The notes beneath the pieces were generated by a model. That model searched no databases. It was not told the origin of the DNA and was given only the letters and a program-made list of their open reading frames with translations. Shown piece after piece: positions 44,256 to 55,685 of a DNA stretch of 64,000 nt. The DNA is taken from contig CM056573.1 in NCBI GenBank assembly GCA_029721435.1, forward strand, positions 50,132,501 through 50,196,500, given 5' to 3'. This DNA is from Gymnothorax reevesii (taxonomy: Eukaryota > Chordata > Actinopteri > Anguilliformes > Muraenidae). The position numbers and the translations under genes were made by a program. Every line of letters starts with the position of its first letter. Position 1 is the first letter of the stretch.

Positions 44256-44473
44256 CAACACTAGTCAGGTGACACTAAGCCAGTGGTGATCACATCTTCA
44301 TCGCTAGAACTCTGGCCACTGCTAACATTAGCGATACTTGTCTCACTGATATCCAGCGGCTTATCAAAAAAGTTTGAGATCAAAGGAATGTGTTTTAGGA
44401 AAACGGCCTGCTTTGCCTCCTTAATCTTTTTGGCTTTTCTTTTTGAAGCACCACTTTTTTGTTTGGGATCCAT

Positions 44474-45482
44474 GTTATTGATGGCAAGTGTCTCTTAAGA
44501 TGCTAATATATAAACTTGTCTTGCAAATTCCTACTGTAAATACTTCCTATGTTGTTTCTATGTTGTAAGAAACAAACACACAATAGTGAGGGTATGTATT
44601 AAAATAAGCTAGGTTATAACTATTAGCTACTATTATTAATGAATTATATATAATTTTATATATATAATTTATATAATAATTATTATGTATAATAAGATAA
44701 TACAATAAACAAAGAACAATACGATTTTTAAAAGGCTGTGAGCTACTAGTTAGCAACAGTAAATTAGACAAGCCTTTAAAATGGCTTTGAACTGAACTGA
44801 AGGCTTTAAGGTGTAATCGTATTACAACTAATGTAATGTAATAAGCCTTTGAAAAGACTTTTACCTTTAAAAAAAGTTTTAGTCTATCAAAAATGTTATT
44901 AGGCTGTATAATATGCAATGTAGTATAGTAAAATATACAAAAATAATACATTATAAAATAATGTAATGCAATATAAAGGGCAGCGAGCCTTTACAAAGGC
45001 TGTTGGTTGTTGATCTTGTGATAACGAAATCTACAAAAGGCTGTATGAGGTGCAGAGCAAGTTTTCAAGCTGAACTGTCTGAATGTGAGGAGTTTTGATA
45101 CTGGCAGGGGGTTTTATATCTATATTGGATTTTCACTTGGATTTTTAAAAGTTCTTGCAACACCTGATTGAACATCATTCATGTCCGTATCAGTGATCTG
45201 ACAGAAATTGACAAATCAGAGTGAGATGTAGATTCATCTGGGGACGTGGCAAAAAAATAACACAGCTGCACAGTTGGGACTGAGTGAGAGCACATGCACA
45301 AAAATTGTTTCCCAAAATGTGTTTCCCCTACAGATATCACCAAAACCTCCACTGTAAAAAAATATTTAAAAAAACATGTACAAAATACAAATACCCTCCA
45401 CAACAGAACAGGTCTCTGTAAGAGATTCAGACCTCTTTTTTCCTTATTTCATGCTAACTGGACAGACAGTCTGAGTGTATGA
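44474..45482. other. AT-rich stretch upstream of hAT-A
   Basis: Should include the 5' terminal repeat and promoter of hAT-A, which I could not identify. A very AT-rich patch lies at 44630-44700. The minus-strand ORF at 44547-44951 is low complexity and not believable as a gene. Confidence 0.35.
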
Positions 45483-45669
45483 TAGGGATGCACCGATATG
45501 AACATTTTGGCCGATACCGATATCCGATATTAATATTGCTGTTATGGCCGATAACCAATATTTACCGATATAAATGTTTTTTAAAAAGTTTAAGATGATA
45601 AAATTTTGTAAAGACTGAAAATCATGCTAACTGAATTTTTAAAAGTCTTTATTTTTAAAATATGTTTTA

Positions 45670-47118
45670 CAAAACCCAAAACCAGTGAAGTTAGGACGTT
45701 ATGTAAATCGTAGATAAAAACAGAATACAATGATTTGCAAATCCTTTTCAACTTATATTCAATTGAATACGCTGCAAAGACAAGATGTTTAATGTTCAAA
45801 CTGAGAAACTTTATTTTTTATTTTTTTGCAAATAATCATTAACTTAGAATTTAAAGGCAGCAACACATTGCAAAAAAGTTAGCACAGGGGCCTTTTTACC
45901 ACTGTGTTACATCGCCTTTCCTTTTAACGACACTCAGTAAACGTTTGGGAACTGAGGAGACCAATTTTTGAAGCTTTTCAGGTGGAACTCTTTCCCATTC
46001 TTGCTTGATGTACAGCTTAAGTTGTTCAACAGTCTGGGGTCTCCGTTGTCGTATTTTACGCTTCATAATGCGCCACACATTTTCAATGGGAGACAGGTCT
46101 GGACTACAGGCAGGCCAGTCTAGTACCCGCACTCTTTCACTACGGAGTCACGCTGTTGTAACACGTGCAGAATGTGGCTTGGCATTGTCTTGCTGAAATA
46201 AGCAGGGGCGTCCATGAAAAAAATGTTGCTTGGATGGCAACATATGTTGCTCCAAAACCTGTATGTACCTTTCAGCATTAATGGTGCCTTCACATATGTG
46301 TAAGTTGCCCATGCCTTGGGCAGTAATACACCCCCATACCATCACAGATGCTGGCTTTTGAACTTTGCGCCTATAACAGTCCGAATGGTTCTTTTCCTCT
46401 TTGGTCCGGAGAACACGACGTCCACACTTGCAGATGTAGCGACGAACTGTACTTACTGACAGTGGTTTTCTGAAGTGCTCCTGAGCCCATGTGGTGATGT
46501 CCTTTACACACTGATGTCGGTTTTTGATGCAGTACCGCCTGAGGGATCGAAGGTCACGGCATTCAATGTTGGTTTTCGGCCTTGTCGCTTACGTGCAGTG
46601 ATTTCTCCAGATTCTCTGAAACTTTTGACGATATTATGGACCGTAGATGATGAAATCCCTAAATTTCTTGCAATAGCTCGTTGAAGAATGTTGTTTTTAA
46701 ACTGTTCGACAATCAGCTCACGCATTTGTTCACTAAGTGGTGACCCTCGCCCCATCCTTGTTTGTGAATGACTGAGCATTTCAGGGAAGCCGCTTTTATG
46801 CCCAATCATAGCACCCACCTGTTCCCAATTAGCCCGTTCACGTGTGGGATGTTCCAAGGAAGTGTTCGATGAGCATTTCTCAACTCTCTCAGTCTTTTTT
46901 GCCACTTGTGCCAGCTTTTTTGAAACATGTTGCAGGCATCAAATTCCAAATGAGCTAATATTTGCAAAAAATTACAAAGTTTACCTGTTCGAACATTAAG
47001 TAACTTGTCTTTGCAGTGTATTCAATTGAATATAGGTTGAAAAGGATTTGCAAATCATTGTATTCTGCTTTTATTTACGATTTACACAACGTGCCAACTT
47101 CACTGGTTTTGGCTTTTG
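45670..47118 (-). mobile_element. Tc1/mariner element with CAAAACCCAAAACCAGTG ends, inside hAT-C
   Basis: The ends CAAAACCCAAAACCAGTGAA and (inverse) CAAAAGCCAAAACCAGTGAA are inverted repeats with TA on both sides (45668-45669, 47119-47120). Length is 1449 bp. The inner parts of the repeats share GATTTGCAAATC and ATTCAATTGAAT blocks. Confidence 0.94.
45896..46755 (-). pseudogene. DD34E Tc1-like transposase pseudogene in hAT-C
   Basis: The minus-strand ATG at 46755 begins MGRGSPLSEQMRELIVEQFK. The helix-turn-helix half is intact (SSSTVHNIVKSFRESGEI), followed by the GRKP linker. After about 46500 the frame breaks and the segment with the first catalytic Asp is disturbed. MVWGCITAQGMG (near 46340) and FQQDNAKPH (near 46170-46195) are readable, then a stop where most relatives have an Arg or Trp codon. 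The final part, 46132-45896, has SPDLSPIENVWRIMKRKIRQ. The spacing between the second Asp and the Glu is 34 residues. It is about 160 bases shorter than usual because of internal deletion. A truncated relative lies at 50.7-53.3 kb. Confidence 0.93.
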
Positions 47119-47120
47119 TA

Positions 47121-48520
47121 CTTCCAAATAACAAGGTTACAGGGCTACCATAAAACACAAGTGATCAACAGAGTTACTTTTTTGGCAACCTTTACCACTA
47201 GTTGCTGTGCTTGTGCAAGCCATTTGCCACATCGCCAGGGACCTGTAAACCAGGGACGTCTGGTCAGGGTAGGCAGTGGCTTCTTTTTTTATCCGCTAAA
47301 TTTTGTGAACCCACGATGCATGATGGTCAATCAATCAATTTGACCTTTTTTTCTGGTTAATGAAGCTTGAAATGATTTAGAGTTGATAGTGCCAAAAAGA
47401 TTAATTTACCTTTTATTCTTTGATTCGAGACTCCAAGGAAGTAAATCTTAATAATTATTAATTATTTAATTAAATAATTAATCAGGGAAAATTTTCAGCT
47501 CTCGGTATTTCCGTATATTGTTTTGATCTTTTATTTGCCGGATTATGAAAAAAAGACTGAAAATGAACTGCCTATTTTTTTTTTTAATGGCATTAAATAG
47601 TACGTGTTTAAGAAGGGAAATATTATCGTTAACATACTGACCACACATTGAGCGCCACATAGGGTTTTAATATTTGTTAATGGCATTGCGTTAGCTTCCT
47701 CTAAGTAAATATGAAAAGACATGAACAACGTGTATTCTTGACACTTAAACGATGAGTGAGTAGTCATTATTATTATTATTACGTTCGATCATTGACAAGT
47801 CACTTCCTTCCTGTATGATTTTATTTTAATGTTAAAAAATATTTTACAAAGGTAATGGTAACCAAAAAATGCCTGTTAAACTATATGACGATGCCCCTCT
47901 TGCATTTTATTTTATAATTTCGCTTCGCGCGCTGCATTATGGCCCAACATTGTGCCTAAACAATTTTTTTCTGATTTTAGCCGCAGTGGCTACACATATT
48001 TTTTTCCCTTGTGCAAGCACAGAGTAGCACATGTGTTACTAAATTAAAGTACAGTACAATAACTGATCCAAGTGTGCCATCTAGTGATACAATATTGTAA
48101 CTGCGTGCATAAATTTGCAGCGCCATGTCCGCTGGCATCAACATCTGCTCAAAGCGGCTAAGATACCCTGACAAACACCGTTGCTCTACTCGAACGCGCC
48201 ATTTGCAGATAATTCTTAAATGAGGAATTACATTCATATTTTAATGCGTAACGTGTAACGAAGTGGACTGTCTCAAAATAACGAAGTGAAAGTATACTTT
48301 TTATCTTTTAAATGTAGTAGAGTAAAAGTAAAAGTCCCAGTTCATAAAAAAAACAAGTAAACTACTAATCCTCAAAAAAAAAACCCCAAAAAAAGACTTA
48401 AATTTGCAATGAAGCATATGTAGACCTCTGTATGATGATGTATTCCAAGTCCCTTCATTGTCCCCGTTTTCTCTCGTATTGGTTGCGAGATTCAATAGGA
48501 AGAAGGAAATAATTCTGGGA
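47121..48520. other. Interior of hAT-C, non-coding
   Basis: AT-rich with an ATTAATTATT palindrome near 47452-47482. ORFs are short. The patch near 48240-48340 with AAAGTAAAAGTCCC and GTAACGAAGTGG resembles interior text of fish DNA transposons. No transposase domain. Confidence 0.4.
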
Positions 48521-48784
48521 CCGGCTGCGAAATTCAAAAGGGAGATTGAGGAATGTAATGTACCAATCTAGCGTGAAAGAATCTTATCAATGGTCGGAAT
48601 GTGATTTTAATTTCCCAATTCAATCTCGCTGCCGATACAGCCCTCCATGCTTGTTTAACTGTCGTATCGGTTGCGAGATTAAATAGGGAAATTAAAAACA
48701 CATTCCGACTATTGTTATGATTCTTTCACGCTAGATTGGTACGATGTGTTACATTCCTTTCTCTCTATGGAATCTCGCAACCGG
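48521..48784. repeat. Long foldback, ~118-bp arms
   Basis: Arms 48521-48638 and 48664-48784 pair nearly end to end around a ~25-base loop. Shared blocks include CCAATCTAGCGTGAAAGAATC and its inverse, and CCGG-TGCGA at the outer edges. Part of the arm (TTGCGAGATTCAATAGG) also occurs outside at 48483-48499, and CCAATCTAGCGTGAAA recurs at about 48820. A transcript could form a long hairpin. Confidence 0.88.
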
Positions 48785-49270
48785 CAACAGAGAACAAGCA
48801 TGAAGCTGACACAAACTGAACCAATCTAGCGTGAAAAAAGACAGCCAAATGCAACTAAATCGAGTGTAACTTTTTAAAAGACCGGGATGCTAGCTAGGGC
48901 AAATGCAGCATATGCATCCACTATATTAATATTTCATCTACCTTTTTCTGTTTATTAGAAGAAAAAACACAGAAATTTTTGTAAAATGGTGACCAATATC
49001 GCCAACAAACATCAATTGGTGTCAATGCATCATTTTTGCATTACCTCAACTTTGCAGGTGTTGCATACTGCTTTTCGAGTATCGTCTTTTGACACCCCTT
49101 ACATTTTTTCCCCTCTTCAGTTTAACACCCCAGAATCCTGTTCTGCGGTCGTGTCACTGACACAGTCACATACCCAAACAAATACTGCATTGGCAAATCC
49201 CACCCCCCACCGCCTCCCACTCCCTCTCCCTCTCCCATACACAAACGGCAACTAGTGGGATTGGTTGTTT
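48785..49270. other. Interior of hAT-C
   Basis: C-rich patch near 49200-49235 (CCCTCTCCCTCTCCC). The 89-codon ORF at 48986 has no recognisable domain. Confidence 0.35.
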
Positions 49271-49363
49271 ATATCGGCCTAGTTTTACTCATCGGATCGA
49301 TGCCGATATGTTAAAAAATGACGCCCGATACCGTTATGAATGCCGATATATCGTGCATCCCTG

Positions 49364-50709
49364 ATAAATAATATTTATGACATTTCATACGCCTCCCATA
49401 AGTTTTAGAATAATTTCTTTTTGTGCAGACCTGCCACCTCCTACATTAATCAGTTGCTGTAGGAGCATTTGTTAGATGGCAGAGTCATCCTATCCATGTC
49501 TAATATTGCTATAACGGTAGTAGTTGACTATTGGAGGCAGCCCCTGTGGGAATTTAGAGCAAGGTAACAATTTTTCAACACTCTGAGTGAGAGAGTGGGG
49601 GAGGGGTAGCCACTATCTACTACCAAAAATGCATGCTGTCTTTGTGAGTTGCTGTTTCATCATCTGTCCCCAAACCAACTTTGTGCTGCTGGGTGAAATT
49701 CACTTGCAGTTTTGTATGAAGAAGAACAGTTACATTCATGCCAGAGTTTGAGAGACCGTTGGTGTCTTTACTATGGGATTTTAAAGGTGGGAACATGAAA
49801 CTAGTCAAATAGCTTGTTGTTTTCACGGAAGTGAAATCACACCCTTGGCCAAATTCACTCAATTTACTCAGTGTCTAAGATGGCAGCCATTAGACAATTT
49901 GTTAATTTTAACATAATAACTTCAAAATAATACATATTTAGAAACAATAGGTAAGGGCATTTATAGCATGTTTGCAACCATTTGTTATCAAACATGGTAG
50001 CTCACCTCGCAGTTTCACAGTGTTTGCAACTATGTATGTAAGTGTACTGTAGTTCAAGAGGTTCAAGGAGCCATGGTAAACGAAGAGACCAAGGCTCTGG
50101 TAGTGAAAGGGTTTCATGAGAGAACACAGAGCTTATGTAATGCCTTTTAGGGCCTACTCACTCTTGCCATCATTAGTTAACAAGCTAGTTATGGTATCGA
50201 GTGAAATAAAAATATTGATTATGAAATCAGAAAATATTAGAACCAGTCCAGTTTTATTCAACAGTGCAGACTGATGATGCAATTTAAATGTCATGTCATA
50301 TAATTCACTTTGCTCTGAAACAATGTGTTTAAAGAAACACCAGTTATTAACAACTTTCTCAAATGCATTGACATATTTATTATTTGGAGTCTTGTCATTG
50401 TCATAATGTTTGAGAGCCGTGCTGGGGCACGATTAGCGATCACACTACATGTGTATCGTGCTAGTGCATCATACCCTGGTACGAAAGACTGATCAAACCG
50501 GACTTTGGGAATCAAGTGTACGTGGGTATGTGCTGCCTTGTGTGAATAGGCCCTTAGTGAGGTGAGCAGCCCTTATAGTCAAAGGACTGGGGGCCAGTCA
50601 TAGTCCATGAGCCCCCCCCCCACTCACACAACCAAGCCCACCCATACCAAGGGCCCAGGGTGGAGGTGCTTTCAGCGGGTCCCACGGCTGGCACTTTGCA
50701 GCCTTCTTC
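49364..50709. other. Unassigned stretch
   Basis: No ends, arrays or supported ORFs. A C-run lies near 50613-50621. Confidence 0.4.
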
Positions 50710-51841
50710 GTCATGTTTTTTGTTTCATTATGAGATAAATATTTTCAGTGGGTGACAGATCTGGACTGCTGGCAGGTCAGTGTAGTACCCAGACTTTTTT
50801 AGTCCGGTGCCATGCTGTAGTAACATGTGCAGAATGTGGTGATTGATATTGTCTTGCTGAAATATACGAGACCTTCCCTGAAATAGACATCTGTGTGGCA
50901 GTATATGTTGCTCCAAAATCTGTATAAATTCTTCAGAATTAATTGTGCCTTCACTGATGTGCAAGTAACCCAAGCCATGTGCACAAATGCACAACTATTC
51001 AGTCATGGATGCTGGCTTTGGAACTGTATGCTGATAAAAGCCTGGATGGTTCTGCTCCTCTTTTGCCCATAGGATGTGGCATCCATGATTTTGCAAAAGA
51101 ATGTAATATTTTGATTGCTGGGCACACGCTGAGCAGTGACATGGTCACAAGTCTCAAAAAAAAAAACATCAGTAAAATGCGAAAAGAAAATTCAGCTTCT
51201 TCGCATATAAAACTCGTTTCAGCCTCCGGTCTGGCTATCTCAGGACAAAATACACTTTTACTTCTGTTGAACAGGGCCTTGTATTTTTACTGAAGCCGGT
51301 TATTTTACTGCAATTGCATCATTTGACTTTACTACCACGCTATCCACTGTATTCGAGCTTTAAATTTGTTGAGGTGCTTTATATCAATGGGTGGCAGTTT
51401 CACTGTCATTTTCCAAACTGTAGTCATTAAAGTGGGGGAAAAAAATGTTTGTAGCACAATATTTGGAACCTAAAACTGCATTGGTCAAATGCTGCAAAAT
51501 TTTGCAAAAGCAACCCAATAGGCTACCCTCTAACATTAGGGAAGGATGTTGCGCAGGTTTCCATGCATGGACAGAACATATGTTGAGCTTGCGGTAAGCA
51601 TATGGAAAATAATCAGTTCAATTTTTTTTAAACCCATGACTTTAACAATAGCATTCTGTAGGTCTAGTAATAATGTTATAAGCAGATTTTGCAATGAGTG
51701 ATGTTTGATTGATACGGATTGTTTATGTGATTTATGAATCAAGTGAACTTCTTTGACCCAATCAGTCTTGAGTTGAGCCGAAAAAATCCTCGCATATCCA
51801 AGGCCAAGTGGCATGTCTTTACCGAAAAGAAACACTAGTAT

Positions 51842-52058
51842 CAGTGGCGTAATTTAAAGGGGGACACGGGGGACATGTCCCATACACTTTTTGAAAAGGC
51901 AGTACACACACACACACATTTTACCTTTTCAACTTCCCCTTCCTTTTTCTCCCCAAGTCCCACCTTTCATTCAAACAGTCTGGCTTTGCCAGCATCTAAG
52001 AAAAAAACGCAGGAAAATCGCGATGTCCCAACCCCCTAAACTACCGAATATGGAGGTC
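51842..52058 (+). mobile_element. hAT-like terminus and body, interrupted by a SINE
   Basis: CAGTGGCGTAATTTAAAGGG at 51842 is a hAT-type end followed by GGGACACGGGGGACATGTCC. The body runs into the SINE and resumes beyond it (from 52436). The right terminus was not located. Confidence 0.55.
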
Positions 52059-52067
52059 AAAAGATTC

Positions 52068-52426
52068 CATCCATCCATTGTTTATACTGTTTCTTCTTCA
52101 CTAGGGTTGCAGGGGAGCTGGAGCCTATTCTAGCTGACTCTGGGCGAAGGGCAGGGACCCACCCTGGACAGGTCGTCAGTCCATCACAGGGCACACACAC
52201 CATTTACACACCGTTCTCTCTCACACTCATACCTATGGGCAATTTAGCGTCCCCCAATTAGCCTAATATGCATGTCTTTGGACTGTGGGAAGAAATGGGA
52301 GTACCCGGAGGAAACCCACGTGAATACAGGAGAATATTCAAACTCCGCACAGCAAGACCCCAGGATTCGAACCCAAAACCTGTGAGGCACCAGTGCTGCT
52401 AAGCACTGCACCACTGTGCTGCTCAC
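52068..52426 (-). mobile_element. tRNA-like SINE with (ATGG)n tail
   Basis: Read on the minus strand, a tRNA-like head with a good RNA polymerase III B box, GGTTCGAATCC (52373-52363), is followed by the long conserved body of a common fish SINE (GTTTCCTCCGGGTACTCCC, AGTCCAAAGACATGCAT, GGGATG-type block) and a short (ATGG)n tail at 52068-52079. A perfect 9-bp target duplication, AAAAGATTC, flanks it (52059-52067 and 52427-52435). No coding capacity. The tail type matches that of the RTE-type LINE at 24728-24744, which suggests that group of LINE enzymes mobilised it. Confidence 0.93.
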
Positions 52427-52435
52427 AAAAGATTC

Positions 52436-53221
52436 CTTTTTTTACTGCAAGGAACTGCTTGCTTTCCTCTTAGGCCATAAAAAAAAGAGAAAAAGTTGGT
52501 GATCATCCTTTTGGGCATAAAAAACACACAGGCGGGCAAGAGGTTTTTAAAAATGTTTTAAAATTCTGAAACTGATGGAAACGCGTTTTAACTGGAGACT
52601 GTTTAGATATTTGCTCATGTGTGGTGTGGTTCAACAAATGCTCTCTAGATGGCCGGTCAGTCATCCCAGTGAAAGTTAAATACCACTAAGTTTGAATCAC
52701 CGACGCGCCGTTTTTTTTCATGTTTTTACACGATTCTAGACATTCCATGAAAAAAAAAGTTTTTGCCAGTCAGGCAGGGATGATCACCGACTAATTTTTT
52801 TATATAGCCTTATATAGCTAGCTAGCTACATAGTTAAACCGTACTGGTGAGCTTCCTCAAATGAGGTGGTTCAGTTGGACTATTGATCGTTCACGATAAC
52901 TATGAAGCAAGTTTTGACAACTCTGATTTGCTGAAATTGATCAACCATACAAAATAAATACATCATGCCAATTGATGTGATTAACAGACTGCAAAATCTG
53001 CCTTGCAAAATCTCTTAAATGCTATAAAAGGGACCTTTTAGCATATTTTGCTGAATGAAAGTTGATGCTGGAGTAAGCCTAGGATTAGTCAAACCCCAGG
53101 ACAGTATAACATTTTGCTCCAGTTCATCTTGAATGAGCTCAGGCCCAGAGATGGTGACAGCATTTATGAATCTTCTTTTTATATGGCTTAATCTTTACAT
53201 GACAGACTTACAACTTGTATT
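52436..53221. other. Remainder of the hAT-like body and unassigned DNA
   Basis: The first ~130 bases continue the hAT-like text that the SINE interrupted. The rest is AT-rich and unassigned. Confidence 0.4.
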
Positions 53222-53310
53222 CATGGACGAACAGCGTTTACTGACAGTGGTTTGCAGAAGTGTTCCGGAGCCTATGCAGTGATTTCCACAACAGAATCAA
53301 CATATATAAA

Positions 53311-53470
53311 GTCCTATATGACCTATACTTTGGCTGTGTTAAAGTTGACCTCTGATGACCTTGAAAGGTCAAACTTGAGGTCAAGCAAAAATTTTACAAT
53401 TTTCAAACACCTCTAGGCTTGAAAAAATTGAAGATTGGGAACATATCAAAGGTTTCGAGCACAATGATTA
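53311..53470 (+). repeat. AGGTCA-type repeat unit
   Basis: Carries CTTTGGCTGTGTTAAAGTTGACC, GACCTTGAAAGGTCAAACTTGAGGTC and a tail that is the inverse of bases 190-290 of the window (GATTGGGAACATAT). It shows that the two repeat zones belong to one family. Confidence 0.8.
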
Positions 53471-54580
53471 TATATGTCCATCTTAGAGGTTTTGAGAAAA
53501 AATTATTTTTAGGTTTCCAAGTAGTATTTTATATCTTTTTTTTTACTAGTCTTTTGCTGCATGGTTCAGAAGTATATTGAACACCTAAGTTTTCATAAGT
53601 GTGTAACCACAACATTGTGGTCAAAATTGCCAAAAATGGACGTCACCTCACTGCTCCAACAATTCTAGCCCATGATGTGACTTAACACAATGGTAATTGC
53701 TTGAAGGTAAGTTCGTTTGCAATGGAAGACAGACTATTCTGTATTAAAATTCATGTTTATTCATCAAAATTTCAATATTTCATTCATTGAGGGGGTCAAG
53801 CCATTGTTCACTCAATTTAAGTACATCTAAATAATTAAAACACATAAAAATTGTGTCAACTGAAAAAAGCTTAGAATGGAATTTGATTTTAATCAAACTT
53901 AATAAGTTTGTTACTGTGAAAACCATACATTATTGGCAAAAATGTGAAATCTTGTGGCAACAATATCTCAGAAACTATACCATATTTTCCTGTAATTCTT
54001 TTTTTGTTTTGAAGCTAGTATCACCAGCTATACAATGACATACTCATTCTGGGTACTTTCATGGGAAAATATTTTGAAAAATTATTTGGTCATAAAATTT
54101 TAGAAACGGGTGGCAGAACCTGTATGGCAGATGGATCATAAATACACCATATATCTACCTACCCAAAAATGGCTATGTCATTGTATAGAACATGACAAAC
54201 TGATGCTATGGTGGAAATCCTGATAAACTATGAAATTTTGTGATGCAAGAAAATTGTGTTTTTGACGCGAAATGAATGCACTGGAGGCGTTCACATGATA
54301 AAAATCCAAAAGTTTAAAACCACCTTTTATGAATGTTTTGAAAGATTTTTAACAAAATGAAAAAAAAAAATGTTCAAGTCTGAACCTAGTCTTGACCCCT
54401 TAATCAGATTTTGTTGGACATATCACAAAATGAAAATGTGAATTCTGATTAAAAATGAATGCAGATGGACATATAGTTATTGTGCTCCAAGGATTATCTA
54501 ATAGAAAGCTGTAACGGGGGTAAAAATCTCAAAACCACAAAATTTGGACATATAACCATTGTGCTCCAAACCCTTGATAT
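53471..54580. repeat. Diverged repeat, probably same family
   Basis: Contains CAATGATTATATATGTCC and GTGCTCCAA blocks repeated near 53460, 54480 and 54560. Units are too diverged to count. No gene. Confidence 0.4.
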
Positions 54581-54589
54581 ATGTATTGA

Positions 54590-55105
54590 ACACTTGTAGG
54601 AAGTCATGTATGAACTTTCATTTGGTGGCCCCGAACTTGACCTTCGGTGGCCTTCGAAGGTCAAACTTCCCATAGTGAAATTTCAATTACATCTATCACC
54701 AAAACTATTACAGACAGAGCTTAGGTTTGTATTGTGGGCATTTAGGAAGTTATGGAGGAAGTTTCATTTGGTGACCTTGAACTTGATCGTCAGTGAATTT
54801 CAACTGCCAATGTTTACAGTGAAATTTCAACTACTTATATCAGGAAAATCATTACAGATAGAGTTTAGGTATGTATTGGAGACATATAGAAAGCCATATA
54901 TGAACTTTCATTTGGTGACCTTCATATTTACCTTCCGAAGGTCAGACTTGACCGAGTGAAAATTCAATGACTTCTATCACTAAAAAGGTCACAGACAGCG
55001 AGAGCCTATGTTTGTATTACAGACTAAAAGGAAGTCACACATGAACTTTCATTTGGTGACATTCAACTTGACCTTTGGAGGTCAAATGTGACCTAGCAAA
55101 AATTC
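54590..55105 (+). repeat. 141-146-bp tandem array, AGGTCA-type
   Basis: The block TTTCATTTGGTG recurs at 54616, 54762, 54906 and 55047, giving steps of 146, 144 and 141 bases. Each unit has TGACCT/AGGTCA hexamers, a GTGAAATTTCAA block and an ACAGATAGAG-like block. An ORF at 54606-54959 arises because the period is near a multiple of three. The array continues at 55686 after an inserted element. Confidence 0.92.
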
Positions 55106-55109
55106 AATG

Positions 55110-55685
55110 GCTGAATCCAAATTTCCACCCTCTGGACTTGCAGACTGAGCCCTCACGGACTTCAGGTTTATGTAATGTGACGTCTTCACCATCATCACGT
55201 GAAGTCTGCAAGTGCGGGAGTCTGCAGCATAATAAAATGAGCTGATAGACATGCTTCGAGTCTGTTTCACTCGTTTCCGTGCAAATGCATATTGATCACC
55301 TCTCTAGTCTGTATTTCTGTATGAAGATGTTGAATTTTATATCTGGCCTACGTTATTGAAGTAACGTTTTTATATTATAAATTTATAATAAGTTTATGTG
55401 GTTTTTTGCGTGTGTGAATGTGCTTTTCTTCTGTCAGCAATTTGGAAAAATTAAAACATCACGTCCATATTGCAATGTATTATGGGTAATTACACTAGCG
55501 AAATCTGCTGAAGTCTGCACCCTAAGCGGATTCTCTGGAAGTCCGCAGAAAGTCCGCTTGAGGCCCCTTGTGGACTGAATCAATTGTGGATTTGGACAGC
55601 CCTCAGCACTCCAGACTTCCCGTGAACGCGCCCACAAAATCCGCGAGTCTACAAGTGTACATAAGTGTGGAGTTTTGGATTCAGC
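55110..55685. mobile_element. 576-bp miniature inverted-repeat element in the array
   Basis: The ends GCTGAATCCAAA and TTTGGATTCAGC are inverted repeats, extending inward with CTCCAC-like text. CAATG flanks both sides (55105-55109, 55686-55690), and the array unit resumes on the right exactly where it broke off. Interior blocks such as AAGTCTGCAAGTGCGG and GTCCGC recur in both directions. No transposase. The superfamily is not settled. Confidence 0.85.

Larger units (their letters stand above)
41984..44263 (+). mobile_element. Internally deleted hAT element (hAT-B) inserted in hAT-A
   Basis: The ends TAGTGTTGTAGTACTCGAG and its inverse (..GACTACAACACTA) bound 2280 bp. The target duplication GTCAGGTG is perfect (41976-41983 and 44264-44271), and 8 bp is the hAT size. 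Both sub-terminal zones are rich in GGTCTCGGTCTC-like motifs. Inside is a BED-finger gene fragment with an intron, facing opposite to hAT-A, and a LINE-like C-terminal fragment. The catalytic core is absent, so the element is non-autonomous. Confidence 0.95.
37991..44473 (-). pseudogene. hAT transposase pseudogene (hAT-A) split by two later elements
   Basis: The protein reads from the minus-strand ATG at 44473 (MDPKQKSGASKRKAKK) to a stop at 37991-37993. Its parts are: a charged N-terminus (44473-44264), a Ser/Gln-rich linker (41983-41781), a region with a TTF-type zinc finger (about 41650-41390), a core containing VIVDSTPDLAYVDQ (near 41030), a helical region (40560-40027), and the hAT dimerisation domain ending ERERSFSKLTRIKNELRNR (38160-38090). 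Family members of this kind are related to ZMYM1-like and KIAA1586-like proteins. Breaks: a TAG at 41778-41780 and a TAA near 41736, a frameshift in the C-rich run near 41275-41285, a compensating one near 41133, further stops, and the two insertions. The inserted hAT-B with one target duplication is 2288 bp, and the frame matches exactly across it. Confidence 0.9.
45483..49363. mobile_element. hAT-like element with TAGGGATGCACCGATA ends (hAT-C)
   Basis: The left end TAGGGATGCACCGATATG and the right end (inverse of CAGGGATGCACGATATATCG) are inverted repeats, both followed by several CCGATA copies. Without the Tc1 insertion it is about 2.4 kb. No transposase ORF is left. The flanks GTGTATGA and ATAAATAA are not a convincing duplication, so the hAT call rests on the terminal sequence alone. 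Confidence 0.7.
50710..53310 (-). pseudogene. Tc1-like transposase fragment split by ~2.1 kb of inserted DNA
   Basis: The piece 50710-51100 aligns, block by block, with the Tc1 at 46.05-46.44 kb (HISEGTIN, IQILEQHILP, IFQQDN on the minus strand). The piece 53222-53310 aligns with the adjoining part at 46.44-46.51 kb (ACTGACAGTGGTTTGCAGAAGTG). So one copy was divided by DNA lying at about 51110-53221. Neither end of the element survives. Stops and shifts are numerous. Confidence 0.75.

Noticed and set aside
44547..44951. 134-codon Tyr/Ile-rich ORF
   Set aside because: AT-rich low-complexity translation without a domain.
54606..54959. 117-codon ORF with repeated ELSFG-like peptides
   Set aside because: It arises from the 141-146-bp tandem units; stops appear once the phase changes.
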